Assembly (NCBI GenBank): GCA_024741835.1
Contig: JAENRP010000613.1
Span: 1-15,230 of the forward strand
Direction of reading: 5' to 3'
DNA: 15,230 nucleotides
DNA from: Diplocarpon mali
Lineage: Eukaryota > Ascomycota > Leotiomycetes > Helotiales > Drepanopezizaceae
Under the pieces are notes generated by a model that worked only from the letters and a program-made list of their open reading frames with translations, was not told where the DNA came from and ran no database searches. How positions within the stretch are numbered: position 1 is the first letter of the stretch; each line of letters begins with the position of its first letter. Both the position numbers and the translations under genes were made by a program. Below are positions 9,459-15,230 of this stretch, piece after piece.

Positions 9459-10490
9459 TCACAATCGGGTTTCGCTTAGGTCGATCTCCTTGTAAGTCTT
9501 CATTTCCAGGAGATCAACTCGGTTATCCTGCTTGGTAGAGCGCTGCTGACAGTAGCCCTCGAGACAGGCCTCGCCACATAGGCTGGGACAATAGTGCACG
9601 CAAGAAAGAGTCTTCGTGCATCGCCGGTTGCAAGGCAGTCGGACACACGGGGCGGCGCAGGGCATGATACAGCTGCCTTGATGCTCGCAGGACCATGTGC
9701 ATTGCTCGATGCAAGGCGCACAATTTTCGCTGCATTTCAATGCACGTTTCGAATGGATAAATTTGACCTTGCGAAGTCAGCTTTCGCGCTCATTCAAGTG
9801 TGCAGCTCGTTCGCTAGTCTCCTCGCACCAATAATATTTGGTGCAATGGAAGACGTTTGGAGCTCCGCTCAATTTGAATGCTGGGGAGGGAACCAAGAAC
9901 TTACCTAGCAAGGCATCGAGCAAGGTTTACACCCAGTGCCATCATAACACAGCTGCGAGCAAGAATAATTGCAAGTACTTGATCCTCTTCCTGCATACTT
10001 TAACGCACATGGAGTTTCTAGTGGCCGGTCGGCCATTACTGCCCTTCTTGGTGTAACGTCCACAGGATCCTCGATGGTTGTGACCACACGATAAGAAGAA
10101 ATCGCAGGGTTAGGGACAGACGAATTGTGCAGCATCAATACCCTCCAAAAATTGGGCTTTGATGGTGTGGCTGCAACCTGGGACGACCTTTGAGACCAGA
10201 GTGCCGCAGCGGATCGTTCTAGGGTCTTGGGCGAGATGGCATTCCACACCATCTTTGAAATGTCCGCAGAGCAAGCTGACCCCATTCATCGGCACCATGC
10301 ACAAGCCACAGTCCTCTCGACAGGTAGATTGTTGAAAAACGTGACCACAAGGGGTATTCAGCCGTTCACATCGCTTCGGGCACGGGAATACCTGGTGCAT
10401 ACTCTCGGAGTGACAGCGTGAGAGGCACTGGTGGCCACAATCTTGAAGACGGCGGTCGCAAATCAACCGGTACCCCCCTCCGGACTCAAT
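9459..10490 (-). other. NFX1-type zinc-finger cluster of the pseudogene (interrupted)
   Basis: The Cys/His-rich repeats read DRRLQDCGHQCLSRCH, HQVFPCPKRCERLNTPCGH, CREDCGLC, SCGHNHRGSCGR, CNYSCSQLCYDGTGCKPC and, after the 9768-9904 intron, CSENCAPCIEQCTWSCEH, CIMPCAAPC, PCNRRC and CPSLCGEACLEGYC. The repeated CGH and CxxxC spacing is the NF-X1 pattern, used to bind nucleic acid. Lesions are a frameshift at 10491, TAA at 10110-10112 (CP*PC), a frameshift near 9980, TAG at 9905-9907, and a one-base loss near 9467 where ACCCGATT replaces the expected ACC-CCG-ATT. Some ligand positions look altered (LSCVHYC where CGH is expected; QQR where QQC is expected). Confidence 0.75.
9768..9904 (-). other. 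Intron in the zinc-finger region (137 bp)
   Basis: Consensus donor GTAAGT, branch-like AGCTGAC and acceptor CGCAAG. It joins KPCSMPC-stop to VKFIHSKRALKCSENC in phase 0. The codon just before the donor is TAG (9905-9907). Confidence 0.75.
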
Positions 10491-10769
10491 TCTCAAAATC
10501 GCCTGGCTGGGAAACACGAATCTCTGCTTCAGGGTGTCGCGGACAACAGGGGCTGAATTCTTTGCCGACGGAGTCATCGACTCGCAACAGCCCAAGAACC
10601 TCGTTCCATGTCGGGACATTGAGATAGGTATCTGCATTGCCAATCAAGTACAGCCCATGCTGTGCTCGGCTGAGGAGTACTTTGATTCGATATCTGGTTC
10701 GGAGGAAACCGACCTACTTTTCTTTGTTGCTACGAACCAACGAGACGATTACAACCTTTGCTTCTTCAC

Positions 10770-10892
10770 CTTGTGACAAAAAGTCAGTACCAAAAACAAG
10801 ATGTCTAATTTGAGCTATTGGAAACTAAGTCCGACAGCTCTGAAGTGGTATCATCACGAGAATCTCTCATCCTGCGTGGAAGATCAACTAAC
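10770..10892 (-). other. Intron in the helicase pseudogene (123 bp) with phase fault
   Basis: The donor GTTAGT follows VDDFQ, the acceptor is GTCACAAG, and a near-perfect TACTGAC branch site lies upstream of it. The next exon should continue FQ-GEEAKVV, but the junction lacks one base (CAG then GTGAAG). The intron is therefore real but the message is out of frame, as if one G was lost from CAGGGTTAGT. Confidence 0.65.
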
Positions 10893-10917
10893 CTGGAAGT
10901 CATCGACGGTAGCTAAT

Positions 10918-10971
10918 CTACTCGCATGTCAGCCAACACGATACGCGCCAAGGTAGAAGATGCGAAATTAC
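10918..10971 (-). other. Intron in the helicase pseudogene (54 bp)
   Basis: The donor GTAATT follows SELL-CG and the acceptor is GAGTAG; a branch-like GGCTGAC lies near the 3' end. Splicing gives SELLR-LATVDDFQ, the expected start of helicase motif V, in correct phase. Confidence 0.65.
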
Positions 10972-11021
10972 CGTAGAAGTTCACTCATCTGCTTCTTTGA
11001 CAATGGATTTCGTGCGTAAAG

Positions 11022-12193
11022 CTATTTAGAGCTTTGGGATTCAGGGGGAACGGGCTTGTCTGCAAATCCGTCTCTGGCCAAAGCCTCCTGGTCACGGTCG
11101 CTGAGCACAATCTCAAACTCGCTTCGGAATTTGGCACGCAACTCCTGCAACTGTCCAGTGTAGGGAGACAGCACCGCGATATCCTGGCTGCTGTAGGCAC
11201 CCTGGCGAATAATATGTCGTAGAAGAGCATGAGCCATCTCTACTTCCAACTATTACTGCGAGACTTCTGTTGGGAATCGTTCCAGCCTCCGTTTTCGGAA
11301 TGTTCATGATCGAGGAAGTACAAATTGTTCCGCATACCAACCACATCCGGGAGCTTTCGAGTATCTTCGTGGTCCACAAGGAAAGAGTAGATGGTGGCCC
11401 GGATCAGGTTGGATATTTGGGGACGCATTCGGGGCTGTACATTTAGCTGCGAGACATGAAATGCTGGTCGTCCAGGCATCCCGGTTGAAAGTCGCTCAAA
11501 CTGACTGCGGTCCAATTGGTACGGAGCTCCCTTTGGGTCTTCGAGAGAAAGACTGAAGTTGTTTATTTGTGGCCGGAGCTGTTGGTGATCGCCGATCGAT
11601 ATGACATGCTCGACAGTCGGGAGTAGGGCCGTGAGGAAATGCGGCTCCATTGTTTCACCCGCCTCCTCACAGATGAGAATCTTGCATTGTACGTGCTGTT
11701 ATATCTTATTGTTCTTTGCAAGACCTGTCGTCGTGACTCCGATGACATCGGCAGTTGCTAGTAACTCCCGATAAATCTCGTCATAGATGCCCTTCAGCCC
11801 CTGTCGCAAAGTTTCCCTCTTTTTGACTGCTTCGTTAAGATCGTCTGATGGGTTCTTCTGAAACTCCGAGACCCAAAACTTAGCAAGCCGAGCTCTATCG
11901 GGAGACTGGAGGTGGGAAACGTTGCCTGCAGCAGTTGTAAGGAGTTGCTGGATTGTCTGGAACCCCGCTTCTGGACGATCGAAGTCTTTCCGCGTATCCT
12001 GCAGCTAGATATTGAAAGGATGTCGACCGGCCACAGTCCAGCCTTCCGCATCCGTCTGATTGAACTGAGGATAGATTTCACTATAGTCTTCAGAATTGAA
12101 GTCCTTCAACATGCCCCAGTCTGGTCGCTTGTGTGTGCTGCGTATGTTGCTCAGGTGGGTTTCGATGGTGGCTGCCTCGGACTCGAGAGCCTT
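11022..12193 (-). other. Helicase core remnant, motifs II to IV/V
   Basis: From FKALESEAATIETHLSNIRS the frame continues through KRPDWGMLKDF, a stop at 12005, DVIGVTTTGLAKN, a stop at 11699, then CKILICEEAGETMEPH (motif II, DEAG-like EEAG), SIGDHQQLRPQINNF (motif III) and an RMRPQI block. At 11246-11248 TGGAAG replaces the expected TGG-GAA, a one-base loss. The frame then shifts to EVEMAHALLRHIIRQG and SPYTGQLQELRAKF, and meets TAG at 11022 before LYARNPLSKKQMSELLR. Confidence 0.8.
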
Positions 12194-13780
12194 GAATCTG
12201 CACGAACTCGTGGCTGAGCGCTGCAACTAATGCTTCACACTGGCTACGGTCGAGCGTGGTTTGACTCTCGACCCCGCCAACCAAGTCACCATCAGCGGGC
12301 TCTACGGGGTCGATGCAAAGATCACCGTTCCCTTCCTTCAAGATCGAATTCAAGGGAAAGGTAAACCCCGCAGTGCGTGCGTAAGCAGGCGGGGGCATAT
12401 CTATCAGAAGCGAGTTGTTGAGCTGGGTTCGGTCGGGTACAATCCATTGGCGAAATGGCAAATGACAAATATGGTACATGCTCTGGAGGCTCTCGAGAAT
12501 TGACTTGAATGTTCCTAGTGTCATACCCGGAAGTTCAACGAGGACGCCAAGAGACTTTTTGCAACTCAACCGAACCAGAGCTTCCACGTCGTATTAGTCG
12601 TTCGCAGCAAGCTCAGCCTTGCTCGTTGCCCAGTTTTCGTTTGAAGGAAGACTTGGGTGCTTCTTGGGATCGGTTTCCTAGCTAGTGACGTTAAGAAACA
12701 GTAAAGAGCCTTTGCCGCCTTCAAGAGAAAGTAAGAAGAGGAAACCGCCTGCTTCCAGCCGCTTTGAATCATCCCACCATGCTCGTCGTCCCGACTGAGA
12801 TTTCTTGCTAGCTGCACGTGGCTGGGGAAATGATAGTTCAACCTCTAGCTCTCGACGAGCATCAACAGTTAGGCCTGTGAACTCTGCCTCGGGATAGGCG
12901 TATGCGCGGATGTTTCCAACGTTGAGCTTCAGGGTTTCAATTAGAGAAATATCCTGCTCTGCTGCGAGTATGAGCCCACCTAACGCCTCTTTCAACTCAC
13001 CAAATATATGATGGCGAAGCATTCGGAAGTGGGTATCGATGTGACGTAAAGCCGGGTCGAGGAAATGAGACATGTCTGGATTAGTCGAGGGCAAAAATTC
13101 TGCACATTTACCTCGAATCTCTGCCTCGGGAGGAATAATCTTGATCTGAGAGATGTCTAGCATGTCGTTATCGTGGCGTCCATGCGACAGCTCCACCGTT
13201 CGAGGATAGGTCGATGTGAGAACACCAGTCGTGACATCACAACTTCGAGGCTTCACATAAAGAAATCCCCTGGCAAGTGCTACCATTTCACGAAGCTCTT
13301 CAACTTTAGCGCTCAAACACTTAAACGTAACCGACTGTGCATCGATATCAACGGTAGCCATCAACTCCATCATGGATTCAACCAGGGCGAGTAAGTCATC
13401 GCTGAACTTTGCTTTGTTTTGTCTCCTCAGGATCTTGTGCAGTGCCCTTGAAATAGCAATCATCATATTCTCGAGCCTCGTGGTAACCTCTGAGCCCTTT
13501 CCAAAATGATTATCCAGCAGATTCTTGCAGAATTCCTGGAAGAACGGGAGTGCTCGTGATCCGTGGGTGCCACCGACGAACATGTAGATCTCTCCGACCA
13601 CGGTGTCAACAGCTAAGCAATCCAGAAGAGCTTGGTGAGTGATAACCGACAGAAACGGCTCAGCCAGATCAACAAATCTCTCCGAGCCGCCCAGATGTGT
13701 TCGCATGCCCATGAGAGCTTAGATATGCTCTAGACCATAATACTCGTCGGAGATAAGATCGACTGGCAGGTGTTGCTTCC
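12194..13780 (-). other. Conserved N-terminal region of the helicase pseudogene up to the lost P-loop
   Basis: A single reading frame runs from 13778 to 12194, with stops at 13719 (EHI*ALMG), 12678 (LNVTS*ETDPKKHPSLPSN) and 12594 (LAAND*YDVEALV). Text on both sides of each stop belongs to the same conserved region, so these are nonsense mutations rather than exon ends; I saw no splice sites to bypass them. The stretch ends QCEALVAALSHEFVQIQ, which in this family leads directly into the GPPGTGKS nucleotide-binding loop. The 344-codon piece 12678-13712 may be predicted as a stand-alone gene, but it is only the longest unbroken part. Confidence 0.75.
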
Positions 13781-13882
13781 CTATGTAAAAGGGGTAGTCA
13801 ACAGTTGGTTGATGTGATATTGCAAATAATGTACAGGGCAGGTCCAGGGAGCTCGGCCGGGTTTTCTGGCATCCAGTAACAC

Positions 13883-14295
13883 CTAAATTCCCGGTTATCG
13901 TCATTCAAGATTTGGAGAGCTCCAGTCCATATTCTTCCCATTGTTCGTGTGTCATTTGATTCGGGTTGGTCTTTGATCAGGCGCCTCCAACCGTTGTACT
14001 GATTCCGCGATTGGCGCTGCTCCGGAGTGTCTTCCACACGTTCTGGACGCTCTCCGCAGTCTCCGAGCTTTCTCTCAACTCTTCCCCCATCTGTTACATC
14101 CTGCGCCCTGCCTCTCGAGCTTCTGGTTCCTCCACCACCACGATGAACTCTGTCCTCACCCTCTGCGTGATTTCCCCCGCCGCCTCTCCAATCAACGGCG
14201 CCTCGTCTCCAGCCTCTCGGGTTTCTTTCCCTTCTATCTTCCCTACGACTTTCACCTCTTTGTGACTGTCCTCTTGCTGTAAACTTGGGCGGCAT
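13883..14295 (-). other. N-terminal RG-rich exon of the helicase pseudogene
   Basis: The ATG at 14295 is followed by about 137 codons rich in Arg, Gly and Glu (SQRGESRREDRRE, then RGGGG twice), typical of a disordered RNA-binding N-terminus, and then GRIWTGALQILNDDNRE. Homology-like sequence resumes at 13778 (KQHLPVDLISDEYYGLEHI) in another frame, so an intron of about 100 bp probably ends with ACATAG at 13781. Its donor is unclear: GTGTTA at 13882 gives the wrong phase, and GTTACT at 13880 would fit but is weak. Either a poor donor or an extra frameshift is implied. Confidence 0.5.
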
Positions 14296-15042
14296 GGCTC
14301 ACGGTTGCGTTGTTGTGGTTGCAAATGAGGAGATCTCAAATCTTTTCACTCATGGTCGACAAAGGTGATGGACAGAGTAAAACAGGTCTCGATCTTCATC
14401 GAACGCTCAGCTCCCGAAGTGGAAGACGATGAAACGAGGAGGCTGCCGCATGAGCTGAGAGGGGATTGCTCAGGAGAGGTCATTTGATCCGCTGGAAGGT
14501 GACGAGTGGCCACAATCGCAACTCGCGTTGAGTCTGCCGAATCTCACCGCTGTGCGAGTACAAGGGTGGAGTCAGGGAAAGCTTTCCTCATACAGTCTTG
14601 GGCAACTTGTGCCCTTGGCAGTTATGAAGAAAATATGGTTCAAAGACTGATTAAAAGAGAGATATAAAGACGGTAAACACTTGATCAGCCTTATCGGCCG
14701 CGACCCCAACCAACGAGAAGACTTCACCTGAGACAGGCAATGTGCATACAAGGCAGGGGGCCGGAGCAACAGTCAAGCGAAATGGCACTTCTACTGCGGC
14801 AAGAATAGTTGAAGACACCCGACCCCTTGATCACCCGCAAATCTCATTCCGAAATTGACTGGCAAAACACACTCATTCCAAGTGCTAGGGTACGTAGCAA
14901 CGTCTATAACAACCGAAGGAGCATGCGAAAAGGCATGGCAGTTTGAAGCAGGCAACAAAGCAGTGTATTTGGATCTCAACTGTAAGCCATGCACATGCAC
15001 CACACATAAAGTCCCGATATGACTGGAAGGCTGCCCACTGTA
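14296..15042. other. Intergenic region upstream of the helicase pseudogene
   Basis: This would have held the promoter of the minus-strand helicase gene and the 3' flank of the next minus-strand gene. Frames at 14572-14769 and 14791-15003 (both minus) show no recognisable protein character. No clear regulatory element was identified. Confidence 0.4.
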
Positions 15043-15230
15043 TCAGGAGGTAGCCATTATGGCTTCCATTTCCTTCTGAATGGCATCGAGTTCCAGGTAC
15101 AAGACCTTTGTACTCACCCAGCTGGAAATGCTCAGAGCCATGTTGTTGTCGGGACAGACGGGTGAGTAAAGAAAAGCAGTACCTTTCAAGACCGCCACTG
15201 CTTCGAATTAGCTGTAACTTTTTTGGGGCG
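15043..15230 (-). CDS. C-terminal part of an unidentified minus-strand gene (runs off the right edge)
   Basis: An open frame from 15207 to TGA at 15043-15045 reads a VAVLKGTAFLYSPVCPDN stretch, then MALSISSWVSTKVLYLELDA and IQKEMEAIMATS. It has a protein-like composition and ends in a likely amphipathic helix. The TAA at 15208-15210 blocks extension in frame, so an intron probably ends just inside the frame, for example at AATTCGAAG near 15202. Alternatively a 61-bp intron (15122-15182) would join an edge exon PKKLQLIRSSGGLE to WVSTKVLYLE. Both models share the same ending. I do not recognise the family; a chance frame of 54 codons is possible. Confidence 0.42.

Larger units (their letters stand above)
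8176..14295 (-). pseudogene. Decayed ZNFX1/Hrr1-type SF1 helicase with NFX1 and RZ zinc fingers
   Basis: Read from 14295 down, the remains follow the family order: RG-rich N-terminus; a conserved N-terminal region (FVDLAEPFLSVITHQALLDC); helicase motifs ICEEAGETMEPH, GDHQQLRPQ, a PRMRPQI block, SPYTGQLQELR, ATVDDFQ / GEEAKVVIVSLVRSN and VLLSRAQHGLYLIGN; Cys/His-rich NFX1-type fingers; and a C-terminal RZ finger. Family members are UPF1-like helicases; fission yeast Hrr1 and nematode ZNFX-1 act in small-RNA silencing. The copy is broken. In-frame stops lie at 13719, 12678, 12594, 12005, 11699, 11022, 10714, 10110, 9905 and 8626 (lowest coordinate of each). Frameshifts lie near 11246, 10491, 9980 and 9467, with a splice-phase fault at 10892/10769. 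A deletion near 12190-12200 removes motifs I and Ia. Retained introns show it is not a processed copy. Whether an intact paralogue exists elsewhere cannot be told here. Confidence 0.88.

Noticed and set aside
12678..13712. 344-codon minus-strand frame as an independent gene
   Set aside because: The same frame continues on both sides of its boundary stops with text of the same helicase family, so it is only a fragment of the pseudogene.

Overview
The window looks like nuclear DNA of a filamentous ascomycete. The evidence is short GT-AG introns of about 46-137 bp with CTNAC/CTAAT-like branch sites, a fungal-style HRD1 gene, and decayed Tc1/mariner elements in AT-rich DNA. Protein style suggests Leotiomycetes/Helotiales, but that is an impression I could not test.

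Layout. Positions 1-737 hold two internally deleted Tc1/mariner-like elements joined head to tail, each keeping a recognisable transposase C-terminus. Positions 738-2278 hold nothing I can call a gene. Positions 2279-2845 carry the N-terminal, DNA-binding half of a different Tc1-like transposase, cut off before the catalytic domain. Positions 2846-4640 are decayed DNA with a few protein-like scraps on the minus strand that I cannot identify. Positions 4968-7647 (plus strand, four exons) are an apparently intact HRD1/synoviolin-type ER ubiquitin ligase. A convergent gap of about 0.5 kb follows. Positions 14295-8176 (minus strand) are a large ruined gene of the ZNFX1/Hrr1 family (N-terminal RG-rich region, SF1 helicase, NFX1-type zinc fingers, RZ-type finger). 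At the right edge, 15230-15043 (minus strand) appears to be the last coding segment of an unidentified gene.

How they fit together. HRD1 is a housekeeping ER-associated degradation gene and is the only complete, clearly functional gene here. The ZNFX1/Hrr1-type helicase belongs to a family tied to small-RNA silencing (fission yeast Hrr1 acts in the RNA-directed RNA polymerase complex). Here it is a pseudogene: about ten in-frame stops, all TAA or TAG, several frameshifts, a splice-phase fault, and a deletion that removes the helicase P-loop region. The stop spectrum fits CpA-to-TpA mutation of the kind caused by repeat-induced point mutation (RIP), but this is inference. A silencing-family helicase decaying beside transposon debris is the most interesting aspect of the window. 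I saw no sign of a bacterial-type system, CRISPR array, rRNA or tRNA gene.
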